Positions 1 through 11,886 of a stretch of 64,000 nucleotides of DNA are shown in pieces (the first letter of the stretch is position 1; every line of letters starts with the position of its first letter). The DNA is taken from contig JACVTC010000028.1 in the NCBI GenBank assembly GCA_016946835.1, positions 1,447,501 through 1,511,500 of the forward strand. The letters are read 5' to 3'. The notes below the pieces were generated by a model that ran no database searches, was not told the DNA's origin, and was given only the letters and a program-made list of their open reading frames with translations. The stretch comes from Neocallimastix lanati (nom. inval.) (taxonomy: Eukaryota > Neocallimastigomycota > Neocallimastigomycetes > Neocallimastigales > Neocallimastigaceae). A program made the position numbers and the translations under genes.

Positions 1-1135
1 ACAAGGGTGTAATAAATGACATTCAAGAACACTTCTTATAACTTTTATTTTTTAATCTAATCTAATTCTTTTAATAAAATATTTAATTATATTGTTTAAA
101 TTCGAAAGTATTACAAACATATACTATAGTCGAACTAGCATCAGTTTTTCTGGTTTGAATGATATTAATATTCGTATTATCCCATTTACCATTAAATTAA
201 AAAGAATATCATAATTTATTAAAAAAAAAATACATTATAATACATTTAAAATATATTACAGGTACATTTTATTCATTAATATTTAAGTTTTTACTAAATT
301 TTTAAAATAATCTAATTTATTAATATTTCTGAATTAAATATGATTGTAATAAATAATAATATGTTACATAATATATTTTATTTATATTAAAAATTATTTT
401 ATTAAAATGGTAAACTTATATTAATTAAAACTTTTATTTCTAATGATAAAATTAATATTAACATCTATTTCTAATAATATATTACAATATATTAATATTA
501 AATATTTCAAATATATTAATTCATATTTTTTTTAAATGGATTATACTATTTTTTTAAATTTTTTGGAATTTCAGAAGAATATGAATAACCTTATTTTATA
601 TATATTGAATATATTGATGAATATATATTATTTAATTTAATTATTTTTGATCTTTTGTTTTAAAATAATACTATTATTATTGTTTTGTTTATTAATTATT
701 TTAGTATTTTACTTTTTTTTTTATTTTTTTTATTTGTTATTTTTTTTTAAAAAAAATATTAATTAAATATATACTAATAATTAATAATATATATTAATAG
801 TGATGAATAGTATTGCCATATAAAATTTATGATATTTTAATTATTTATATCTATTTGATTGTAGAAAAATAAATAATAAAACTTAATTTTTTATTTACAA
901 TCTTAATTAATAATAAATTATATTATATAATAATTTCTAAAACTTTTTGAAAAAATTAATTAAAGATGGACTTAAAAATAATTATTATTCTTTTCACTAA
1001 AAAAAATTATTAATACTTTTTTTTTTCCCTTTTTTTTTTTTTTTCTACAATTTGCTTATTTTAAAAAACACTTTTGTATATTAAAAATATTTAATTTTTT
1101 TTTTTTTACACTAAATTTAGTCGTTAAAGTCGTAT

Positions 1136-1169
<34 letters not shown>

Positions 1170-1586
1170 AAATAGCATTAAAAAAAAAAAAAAGCAAAGA
1201 AAAGAAAGAAAAAAAAATAATAAATATAAATAAAAAAAAAAAAAAAAAAAAAGAAAATTAATTATATTAATAATTAATATATGAACAATAGAAATAAATT
1301 TATTTTCATTTTAAAAATTAATATATTTCTAGCATATTGATTAGGTTTCATAAATTATAGACTTTGTAAGTTATATATATATTTATTCTTATTCAACATA
1401 TAATATAATAATGATACATGATAAATGTCAATAAAAGTAAATTAGAGTAATGCAATATAAATAATAAATGATAAATTTGTATTTGTATGTCATATTTTAA
1501 ATAAATGCGAAATCATAAAAAATATTTAAATATTATAAGATTGTTTAGATAAAAAAAATTGTATATATAAAATAACAAAGGATAAA

Positions 1587-1623
<37 letters not shown>

Positions 1624-2269
1624 GAAGGCTTTTTATATTATTTATTTGATAAGTAAACCGAAATTTTTCAAAAAAACAAAGACAGAAATAAAAAAGAAAA
1701 AAGAAAAAAAAATATTAATATAAAATTTATATTATAATATTAATAATAATGATAATAATAATAAGAAACATATAAATATAATAAAAGAAGAAAATAATCA
1801 AGAGTTTTTTATTATTCAGTGTTTTTTCTTTTTTTTAGTAAAAACTCAAAAATCTCGAAAAAAAAAATATAATAACTAATTATATTTAGATTTTTATAAA
1901 AAAGTAACATTATTAAAGAATAAATTTTATATAAGGAACTATTAAAATGAAGGAATAAATAAATAAATAAAGAAATAAATAAATTCAAAATAATAATAAA
2001 TATTAAAACAAATAAAATTTATATGAAATAAATGATGAATGTAATAAAAAAAATATAATTTCAATAATAAAAAAAAAAAGATGAAATGCAATATATTTAT
2101 TTATAATATATTAAAAATAAGAGAAACTATAAAAATAAAATAAGATTTAGATAAATACTTTTGTTATTTCTTTATAATAATTTTATTAACCATTTATTAA
2201 TATAATAAATTGAAATTAATGTCATTATAATAAAAAATATTAAGAAATAAAATAGATAATAGAGGCAAA
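1..2269. other. AT-rich spacer upstream of the tricalbin gene
   Basis: No coding segment could be supported on either strand. The stretch holds long A and T runs (for example around 1021-1045, 1140-1168 and 1228-1252) and an ATT microsatellite at about 1589-1623. The last ~200 bases before the tricalbin ATG are A/T only in character and presumably contain its promoter, but no specific element can be singled out. Confidence 0.6.
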
Positions 2270-3276
2270 ATGGAAAATATTGAAAATATTGATCCTGTAA
2301 ATAATACAACAGATAATAAAGCAGATACTCAAAAAGTACAACAAACTTCAGAAATAAAACCAGATATAAATTCTGAGCAAGAAGCACAATCACAAGCAAA
2401 TCAAGAAGTTCAGTTACAACCAACCTCTGAAGTACAATCAGCATCAAATGTTAGTGTTGAAAATGTCAACTTGTTAGAAGAAGAAGAATTTAATGAAGAA
2501 GTTATTAAGGTTGATGGTAATACAGTAACCATTGATGCTCAACCATACGTATCTCATCTTTTCAGCCAAAATCCCGGTGAAATTTCTAAAGTTTTCAATA
2601 TGGATCTAGAACAATTAAAGAAGGAACAGATTAGATTAAAGAGAAAGGGTACCACTATGGATAACAAGTATGCTAATTTATTTTTATTACAAAGTATTAG
2701 AGATGAAAGTGGTATTCTTGTTATGGGTAGTTTAGCTTCCTGGTTATTAACTCGTATTGGTCTTTCTATTTATTGGATATTATTTATTATTGTTGCTACA
2801 GCTATGGCATATATTACATATAATAACCGTAAAAAGCATTTATATTATAACAAAGAAAGAAAAGCTTATAATCAAAAGGTAAAATATTTTATAAATAATA
2901 ATTAAATATAATAAATCTAATTTTTAATGAAATTGGTATTTAGAAAAAATTTGTAAAAAATTTAAATCATCTTTTAGTTTTTTTACATATATATATAGTA
3001 AAAATGATTAGTTATGCTTATAGGATACTACTATAATAATAATATAATAATAATAATAATAATAATAATAAAATTATATATATTTGATTATAGGCAAGAT
3101 TAAACCCAGAAAATCCGGAAACTTTAAATTGGTTAAATTACATTATTAGAAAAGCTTGGCCAACTGTCGAACCAATTATTGGTGATATAGTTATGGATAA
3201 TGTTAATGGTATTTTGGATGGTATTGAAATTGGTCTTGTAAGTTATACATTTTTATTTTCAACAAATTAACTTTTT

Positions 3277-3312
<36 letters not shown>

Positions 3313-3541
3313 TTAATTAAATATATATATATATTATAATTTTAATTTATATTAATTATTTATATATATGTATTTATAAAAATAAACTTTATTATTAGGA
3401 TTCTATAAAAATTTCTGAATTCACTTTGGGTACTGAAGCACCAAAATTAATGGAAATATACCCAAGTACTGATTCTGATCCAAATGTTATTGTAAGTTTT
3501 ATTAATTTTAAATGATTAATTAAACTTTATATTAATACTTA

Positions 3542-3590
<49 letters not shown>

Positions 3591-3852
3591 CAAATTACTT
3601 TAATAATATATATTTTTATAGAAATTCACTTGTCTTACCAAGTATGAACCACTTGATACCGATAAAATTTCAAAGTATGAAATTGAATCTGGTGAAAAGA
3701 GAGCATCCAACATTATTCTTGCTATTAAACCAACTAGTCTTGTACCTAAAGCTATTCCAACTCAAGTTACTGATATGCTTTTCATTGGAAAGGTAAATTA
3801 ATTAAACAAATAAAGTTAATTTTAATAAATTTAATAATTTTTTTAATCAAAT

Positions 3853-3883
<31 letters not shown>

Positions 3884-3909
3884 TAATTTATTAAAATATT
3901 TCATTTATA

Positions 3910-3971
<62 letters not shown>

Positions 3972-4145
3972 ATATTTTTATTATTTTATGTAATTCCTTA
4001 TTCTTTTAGTTGTTATTTGTCATTACTACTATGGAAACTTTCCCATACGTTAAAAAAGTAGAATTTACTTTCCTTGAACAACCAAATATTAAATGGACCT
4101 TAAAACCATTAAGTGCTGGTATTGATATTATGAAGGTACATGAAA

Positions 4146-4187
<42 letters not shown>

Positions 4188-7100
4188 ATTATAAAATTAT
4201 TTAATTAATATATTTAATAATGTATTTATAAATTTTATTAAAATTATTATTATTTTTTTTTTCATTAATAATTAAAGTTTGGTTTAGATACCGCCATTGA
4301 TCTTGTTGTTAAAAAGATTATTGCTCATATAGCATTAGAACCAACTAGAATTTCTATTGATGTTGAGGATCTACTTAAGTCAATGACTTTAGATCAACCA
4401 ATTGGTCTTCTTAAACTTAATATTTATGAAGGTAAGGAATTAAAGAATACTAGTAAGATGGGTAAAGATGATCCATATGCTAAAGTCACTGTTAATGGAA
4501 ACGAATATACCAGAACTAAAGTTATTGATAATGATCTTAACCCATCATGGAATCATATTGAATATGCTATCGTGTCTGGACTTATTTATTCAGATCCAAA
4601 GAATAATTCTGATTTAGCTTTAATTGAAGTTATGTCTGACAATAACATTAAAAGAGACAATGTCATGGGTCGAGCTGAAAACTTATATTTACGTCAATAT
4701 ATTGCATTATATGAAATTTTACAAAGAGAAAAATTGGAAGAAGAAAGAGAAGCTGCTTTCATTGAAAATCTTAATAAACAAGGCGTCTATGATATACGTG
4801 AAATTGCTCGTATTAGAAAGGAAGAAAATAAGGAGAGAAAGAAGAAATTACTTTTAAACGAAAAAAATAAGAGCTTTGCTCAAAAATTACTTAGTAGTTT
4901 AGAAGCATCAGCTGAATCTTACATTAATGGTTTAACTGATATTGAAAGGAAAGAATATATGGATAAATGGGGTAATCCATTGATTGAAAATGATACTATT
5001 ATACCGTTATATCAAGTTGATAAAAATAATAAAATAAATAAAAAAAAACCAGCAGGTAATGTTAGAATGAGTATAAATTATATTCCATTAAATCAATTTA
5101 ATGATAATCTTGAAAATGAAAAATCTGCTGATATGTTTAGTGAAACTGGTATTGCTAGAATTTGGATTTATAAGGTTCAAAAATTAGAAAATAATCCAAA
5201 TCCATATTGTGTTGCAGAAATTGATGGTGTTGAAGTTCTTAGAACTCCAAAAAAGAAATACAATAATAATCCTGGTTTTAACAGTTTCAAGGATGTATTT
5301 ATTGAGAGCTTTAGTACTACTAAGTTAACTATAAATGTTAAAAGCTCTGAAACTGGTACTGATTCTACTCTTGGTACCTTCAGTTGGGGACTTTATGAAA
5401 TTTACGAACGTCTCAAGGAAGATCCAGGAGCTAACTGGTTCAAATTATCTAGTAAGTTTGAAGAAGCTGTTATTAATCTTGGTCTTGAATGGAAGCCATT
5501 AATCATGAATATGAGTTCTAATATTCAAAAACCAATAGGTGTTTGTCGTTTACATTTATTAGGTGCTAGAAATTTAAAAAATACAAATGGTATTGTTGAT
5601 CCATATGTCAAAATTTATCTTTCAGGAAAGGAAATTGGAGTTACTGATGTTGTTGAAAATGATATTAATCCTGAATTTAATGAAGTTTACTACTTCATGG
5701 TTTATTCTAAGAATGATAGACTTTCATTTGAAGCCTATGATTATGCTGAATCAAAGAATGACCGTAAATTAGGTAAGGTAGAAATGAATGTTACGGATCT
5801 TTGTAGAGATATTAAATTTAATGGTGAGCAATGCTCCTTAAGTAAAGCTTGGGAAAATATGAGTCCAAGTCCATTAGTTATAATTACTCCACATCAAAAA
5901 ACTGGTGTTAGTGTTCCACTTTTTGAAAATCAAAGTGCTCAAAAGATTACCCAAGGAAATCTTGAATTTAATTTAAAATACTTTGATTTTGCTGATCTTG
6001 GTTTAGAACAAAATGAAGAAGAGGAAAATGAAAATGAAAAGAAGGAAGATCTTACCTCTCAAGATATATTAGCTTCTGAAAATACTGATAGAACATTTAT
6101 AAATAAGGTTCAAGATACTAATTTACCTTCTGGTGTTCTTCGTATTAAGATTTATGGGGTTAAAGACTTACCAAAACCTTCTTTCTTCAATATTGATACT
6201 TACTTTGAAGATGAACCAAGTAATATTTTATTAAGTACAAAAAAATCACCAAAACCAGTTACAGAAGGTAATATGGACGAAATCGTTGATTGTTTTGTTA
6301 GAAATTATAAGTACAGTAAATTAATCTTTGGTATTAATGAAAGGAGTGTTGGAAATATTAGAAGAATAGCTACTTTAGCTATTCCAATAGAACAATTGAT
6401 TACCGGAAGATTAGGTATTGATTGTCCATTTATTCATATTTGTGATAATGGTAACACTAAGATCAAACTTGGTGTTGAATATTATCCATTAAATATGCAA
6501 TTAGAAAGAAGTGAACTTTCACCACAAATGGGTACATTGAATGTTCATATCGACAGAGCTGATGTCATTGCAAAGGATACTAGTGGTACAAGTGATCCAT
6601 ATGTCAAGGTTCTTTTAAGAGGTGAAGAAATTTATAGAACTGATACATTTAAAAAGACATTAACCCCAATTTGGAATGAAACCTTTAGTGTTGATATTGC
6701 TGACCGTTTAACTAACAAATTAGTCTTCCAAGTTTTTGATTGGAATAAGGTACAAAAGCATGATCTTATTGGTCAAGCAGATGTACCACTTCATGAAGTA
6801 TATGATAATGAAAAGATTAATATTAAGATTTTATTATATGATTATGATAAGAATGGTAAAGCTGAAACTGGATCAATTTCTCTCGGCTTAGAATTTATAC
6901 CAGTTATTCACAATAAGAAAATGCATGATCGTTTTGGAAATAGTAGCAATGCTGCCATGAGATTAGCCGGTGGTGTTGTTGGTGGTGTTGGTACTGTTGC
7001 CGGAGGTGTAGTTGGTGGAGTCGGAACTGTTGCTGGTGGTGTTGGTTCTGTAGCTGGTTCTGTAGCAAGTGGTGTTGCTAGTGGTGTTGGTAGTCTTGCA

Positions 7101-7646
7101 CGTGGAATTGGTATAAAAAGATCCAATAAACATTCTGGTAAAAGTAATCTTAAGATTAAGATTATTAAGGCTGAAGGTTTAAAGGCTGTCGATAATTCAG
7201 GTACAAGTGACCCATACATTAAGGTTCAACATCAAAAGAAAACAATTCATAGAACTAAAGTTATTAAGAAGACCTTAAACCCAACGTGGAATGAAAAATG
7301 TACTATTCCATTCAACAGAGAAACTTCAGATCCAATTATTAGTTTCATTATCAAGGATAATAATATGTTTGCTAAAAGTGTAAGTCTTGGTTTAGTTAAT
7401 GTTAATATTAATGAAGTTCTTTTCGATGCTGGTCAAATTTCTGTTAATAAAGACTTTGCCGTTCAAAATGGTCCAGGTAAATTAACTCTACAAATTGATT
7501 ATAATGAAGACACCAGTGTTACTAATTCAAATCAAAGTCTTAATTCTAATCAAACTCTTAATTCAAATATGAGTTTTAATTCTAATCAAAGTCTTAGTTC
7601 TGATCCAAATCTTAGTACTAATCCAAATCTTACAGAAAGTATATAA
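2270..7646 (+). CDS. TCB: Tricalbin / extended-synaptotagmin-like protein, SMP domain plus six C2-like domains
   Basis: Six exons: 2270-2878, 3094-3237, 3399-3491, 3622-3792, 4010-4135, 4278-7646; all junctions are in phase 0 and give 1503 residues. Order: acidic/Q-rich cytosolic N-terminus, hydrophobic membrane hairpin about 148-184, SMP lipid-transfer domain about 205-415 (ETLNWLNYIIRKAWP start), then C2-like units near 421-655, 672-780, 800-900, 1000-1117, 1133-1256 and 1337-1463. The first C2 is split by a charged helical insert of about 100 residues. A Gly/Val repeat linker (about 1278-1326) precedes the last C2, and the tail is an Asn/Ser-Leu repeat. Calcium-ligand signatures such as SDPYVKV and NPTWNE are clear in units 1, 3, 5 and 6; units 2 and 4 are degenerate. 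By family knowledge it tethers ER to plasma membrane and moves lipids. Yeast tricalbins are of similar length with fewer C2 units. Introns carry AAT/ATT microsatellites (3541-3588, 3909-3969). Confidence 0.93.
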
Positions 7647-8729
7647 TTTATATATATATTTTTCATTATAAAATAAAATATATAATGGTATTTAATATTA
7701 TTAATAAAATAAAAATAAAAAAAAATAAAAAATAAAAAATAAAAAGAAAAAAATAAAAAATAATTAAATAAATAATAAATAAAAAACCATAATAATAAAA
7801 AGACATTATACTGTTAATAAAAATAATAAGGCATTATATTGTTAATAAAAATAATAATAATTATAATAAGACATTATATTGTTAATAAAAATAATAATTA
7901 TAATAATAAGACATTATATTATTATTAATAAAAATAATAATAATAATAATAATAATAATAAGACGTTAAACTTAATAATAATAATAAAAAAAAAAAAAAG
8001 ACATTTTACTTTTCTAATTTTATTTATTTATTTATTATTACTCCTTGTTTAATTTATAAAAATATTAATTATATTTATAATAAATAAATGAATAAATAAA
8101 AAACAAAAAACAAAAAGCTAGAAATAAAATAATAAAAAAAAAAAAATAATAATAATAATAGTAATAGTAGTAATAGTAATAATAAAGATAATAAATATTT
8201 TAAAAATATAAAATAAAACAAAAATAAAATAAAATATAAAAAAAAAATAATAATAATAATACTAGCAATAATAATTTAAAATTTAAAATTGGAAATAAAA
8301 ATAAACATAAAGATAAAAAAAATTTTTTTAAAAAAAAAAAATAAATAAAAATAAAAATAATAAAATAATAAAAGACAAACTATTTATATTTAAAAAGATA
8401 TAAAAAAAAATTGATCAATTTTTTTATCTGTAAGTATATTAATTCATTAAAAACAAAAATAGCATATATTAAATAAAAAAATATATATATATATTTAAAT
8501 GAAATCCATTGTGTGTTTAAAATTGGTTAAAAGTTGTAAGAATAAATATATACTTTGCGTTTTGTGTTACAGTATATATATTAACTTTTTTAATAGTAGT
8601 AGTTCAATAAATGAAAATGGTTATTGAAAAATATTGAAATAATATTTAATAACAATTCTCTTAATCTTGTTGAGAAAGTTTCATTAGATAAATCATCCAA
8701 TTCTTATTTTCGAATATTTTATTATTATA

Positions 8730-8779
<50 letters not shown>

Positions 8780-9076
8780 CAATGATAGATATAACTTTAT
8801 TATTATTATTTCACCTTATCTAAAAACTATGATTACTTTAAAAATTATCATTCTATCTCCATTAAGAACTTTATTTTTTTCAATAATTTTATTTTAAATT
8901 TATTTAATATTATTATTATTTAATATTTTTTTTTTTTTTCATTTATTTCTATGATATTTACTTAAATAAGGTCTTTTTCATATAATTAATATTTAAATTA
9001 TGTTTTACGTAAATAAAGTAGAAACTGTATTTTTCTTCTTATTTTACTTATTTTTTATTTATTACATTATTTGTTT
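7647..9076. other. Spacer downstream of tricalbin, low complexity
   Basis: Directly after the tricalbin stop lies an imperfect repeated block (about 7800-7965) in which an element like GACATTATA(C/T)TGTTAATAAAAATAATAA recurs about four times, with AAT expansion between. Then follow AAAAT-type repeats and a ~43-base T run at about 8733-8776. No coding segment is supported. The spacer separates two convergent genes, so it should contain 3' ends rather than promoters. Confidence 0.6.
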
Positions 9077-9280
9077 ATGCATTTGCCAAGAGTGCTAGGA
9101 ATGTATCATATTGGGTTAGGTTATGTTGACTTCGCCTCAAAGGAAAGTTTGGAACTGGAGAAGCACTTCAAGAAAAAGCGTACTAGAAAAATTTTCAGAA
9201 ATAATATACATGTCAGAGCGCCAATGCTGAACAATCAGTAAGGTCGTTCAGCAGGGACATTATCTTCCTATGAGAAAGAA
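9077..9280 (+). mobile_element. LINE ORF2 C-terminal relic (short, frameshifted)
   Basis: A small island of normal base composition. One frame reads from an ATG at 9077 to a stop at 9241 (54 residues, rich in K/R, containing YVDFASKESLELEKHF). Another frame, from about 9217, reads SANAEQSVRSFSRD. That matches the C-terminal end of the LINE copy at 34168-34245 (SVNAEETVRQASRAS) and of the minus-strand copy near 43590-43540 (TENAVRQAS). The two frames together indicate a decayed 3' piece of the same LINE family, with a frame change between them. The first frame superficially resembles an RRM RNP1 motif, but I place more weight on the LINE match. The 60-80 bases after 9280 (ending near 9360) are also complex and probably belong to the same relic. 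Confidence 0.55.
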
Positions 9281-9442
9281 TACGAAAGAGTTGTGACTAC
9301 CTCAATATTTCCACTGCCACTTCGGGGGATGAATCCAAGGGTGATACACACCGGAAATAAAAAATATAAAGTAAAAAAGAAAAAGAACAAAATAAATGAA
9401 TTTTTTTTTTTAAGTCAACCAATTTCATTGTACAACTAATTA

Positions 9443-9446
<4 letters not shown>

Positions 9447-9481
<35 letters not shown>

Positions 9482-9517
9482 CAGGGAAGAGAATACACTT
9501 CCAAAAACTTTATTAAA
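9447..9517 (-). mobile_element. Ultra-short retrotransposed 3' tail with target-site duplication
   Basis: Read on the minus strand, about 38 bases ending TATTCTCTTCCCTGTCT are followed by a ~33-base poly(A) (the T run at 9447-9478 on the plus strand). The insert is flanked by a perfect 15-bp direct repeat, ACAACTAATTAAAAA, at 9432-9446 and 9518-9532. This is the hallmark of target-primed reverse transcription with extreme 5' truncation. The same tail sequence occurs at 21743 and, diverged, at 34522; its last bases plus poly(A) also end the SINE-like copy at 26397. Confidence 0.8.
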
Positions 9518-9534
9518 ACAACTAATTAAAAAAA

Positions 9535-10148
9535 TTAATTATTCTTAAACCAAATAAAAAGTAAAAGCATCAATAAACAAACTTTAAAACTTCATAAAAA
9601 ACTGATTTAAACTAATATGAATTAATAAAAAAATGATTGCTTTGAATTCATTTTATATGACGAATATTTTATCTTGTAAATATTTATATATATTTACTAA
9701 TGATAAAATTACTATAAAAATATAAAGAATAAAATATATATAAAAAAATTCAATATAAATATATATACTACAGAAGAAAACATTAAAGATAATTAAAAAA
9801 ATAAAAAATGAAAAATGAAAAATAAAAATAAAAATAAAAATAAAAATAAAAAAAACATTTATAATATTTATAAAGTTTTTTTTTTTTTTTTTTTTTTTTT
9901 ATTAATTTTTTTTTTTATCTTTTATTATTATAATGAATTTCTTTTAAATATTATTTTTTTATTCTGGTTTTATTTATTATAAATGATTTTTAAAAAATAT
10001 TTAAATATTCAATTCAGATGTACTAAATATTTAAATTTTCTTTTTTTGAATAGCAAATACTTTAAATTTGAAAATAAAAATAAAACAGATACATTATTAT
10101 AAACATTTTTATTAATTAAATAGTTTTAAAAAAAAAAATAAAAAAAAA

Positions 10149-10181
<33 letters not shown>

Positions 10182-10337
10182 GGCATTTATAAATATTATT
10201 ATTATTTTAATTTAAATTATAAATTATATATAAATAATAATTATATATCAAAATGAATTTAATTAAATATTAATTTCTTTTTATTTAAAAAGAACTTAAC
10301 AATAATATATAATATAATATATTATAATTTATATTTC
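9535..10337. other. AT-rich spacer
   Basis: No coding segment is visible. It contains AAAAT repeats (about 9795-9850) and T runs at about 9878-9900 and 10153-10181. The last ~130 bases are the 3' flank of the minus-strand ubiquitin-conjugating enzyme gene. Confidence 0.6.
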
Positions 10338-11886
10338 TTATAATTCCATTGTTCCTATTTCATCGTCAGAGAAAGACTCCAAAGAGCTCATATCATCTTC
10401 TGATTCACTATCATCAGTGGCAGCATCAGCAGCTTCCTTAGTAGCATATTTAGCAACATATTCTTTTATAATATTATTAAAATAGGAAGAAAAAAATATA
10501 AAATTCAAAAATTTTGTATTATTATTATATTAATAGTTGTCATATATATAATAAAATAATTAATTTACGTTAAAAATTAAAAATTATTATTATTATTATA
10601 ATTAGGATGTCTCCATTATTGTTATATACCTCTAACTTTTTGTTCATATGCAGTTGGTTCACGCATTAATAATGCAGCTGCGTCACCATTTAATGGATCA
10701 GTTGGATTTGGGTATCTAAGAAGTTGTGGTAAGAAGGCTTCAAAAATATTTACCATATCTATAAATTTTAATTTTTTTTTTTTTTTTTTTTTTTTATATT
10801 TTATCAAAATATATTTATATATCATCAATAAATTGAAATTTCTATTAAATTTTTTTATATAACATATTATTTTTATTTTTAATAAAATAACTTACCAAAC
10901 ATTGGAGACCAGGTTTGGTTAATAACATCTAAACAAACTGAACCACTCCTATTTTATAAAATTTTCATTTATATTTTTAAAATATTTAATATTATATATA
11001 CTAATTAAATTATTTTTTTTATTAAAACATTTTATTTACAAGATATACAATAAAAAAAAAAAAAAAAAACAATTACAATTCATCGATGTTTGGATGGAAA
11101 ATCTTATTCATGAAACCAATAGAAGGTGATTTGTATGGGTATTGATCTGGTAATTCAACATGTACCTTCCAAACACCTCCGTTAAATGGAGCTATTATTT
11201 ATTATTAAATTATTTATTTTTGGTTTATTATATTTTGATATTTGATATTACAATTAAGAGTATATATAATTTATATTAATATATAAGTTAATCCATTTGC
11301 AACAATAAAATAAAAAATAAAAAATAAAATATTTTTAATAAATATTAATATAATAATTAGTAATAAAAATTTTTTTTCTTACTGTCTTTTGGACCATGGA
11401 ATCTTACGTAGAATTCTTGCATGTTATCATTAACTAATGTAACTTCATAGTCACTCATTAAACTTTTTTTATTAATATATAAATACATAAATAAAAAAAA
11501 GGAACTTATTAGTAACAAGCTATATGACTTCTTTTAATGAATTGGACTTTTTAAAAAAAAAATAAATTAGTCCATTCCTTTTTTTTATACTAATTTTATA
11601 TTTAATATAATAAAAGTTAATTATTTTTATTTAAACAATATAACTTTTATACTTTTTGTTTGAGTAATTATTTATATTTATATTGTAAATCAGTATTTTC
11701 TTTAAAATTTTAAGTATTATATTTAATTTTATTAGTAATAGCAAATACCAATAACATTATTTTTTTTAATATAGTTTAAATAAATAAGAATAATTTTAAG
11801 TAATAACTTATTTTATTAATAGGTAATAATTTATTGACTTACAGTTTCATAACGTCAGTTTCAATTCTTCTTCTTGGAGATGACAT
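10338..11886 (-). CDS. UBC8: Ubiquitin-conjugating enzyme E2, Ubc8/UBE2H type
   Basis: Six exons on the minus strand: 11886-11843, 11462-11383, 11191-11077, 10948-10896, 10758-10630, 10462-10338; joined they encode 181 residues (human UBE2H has 183). The start [15 protein letters not shown] matches the family start. The HPN motif is at about 74-76, the catalytic cysteine is Cys85 in [13 protein letters not shown], and the family-specific stretch [15 protein letters not shown] is in exon 5. The acidic serine-rich tail ends GTMEL, close to the family ending. Known role: the E2 that works with the GID/CTLH E3 ligase, in yeast degrading gluconeogenic enzymes. Introns are 125-380 bases and very AT-rich. 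The gene is convergent with tricalbin. All catalytic features are intact. Confidence 0.95.

Noticed and set aside
6908-7219. 103-codon minus-strand open frame within the tricalbin gene
   Set aside because: It is the antisense of the Gly/Val repeat linker; the open frame is a by-product of the repeat and of biased codons on the coding strand.
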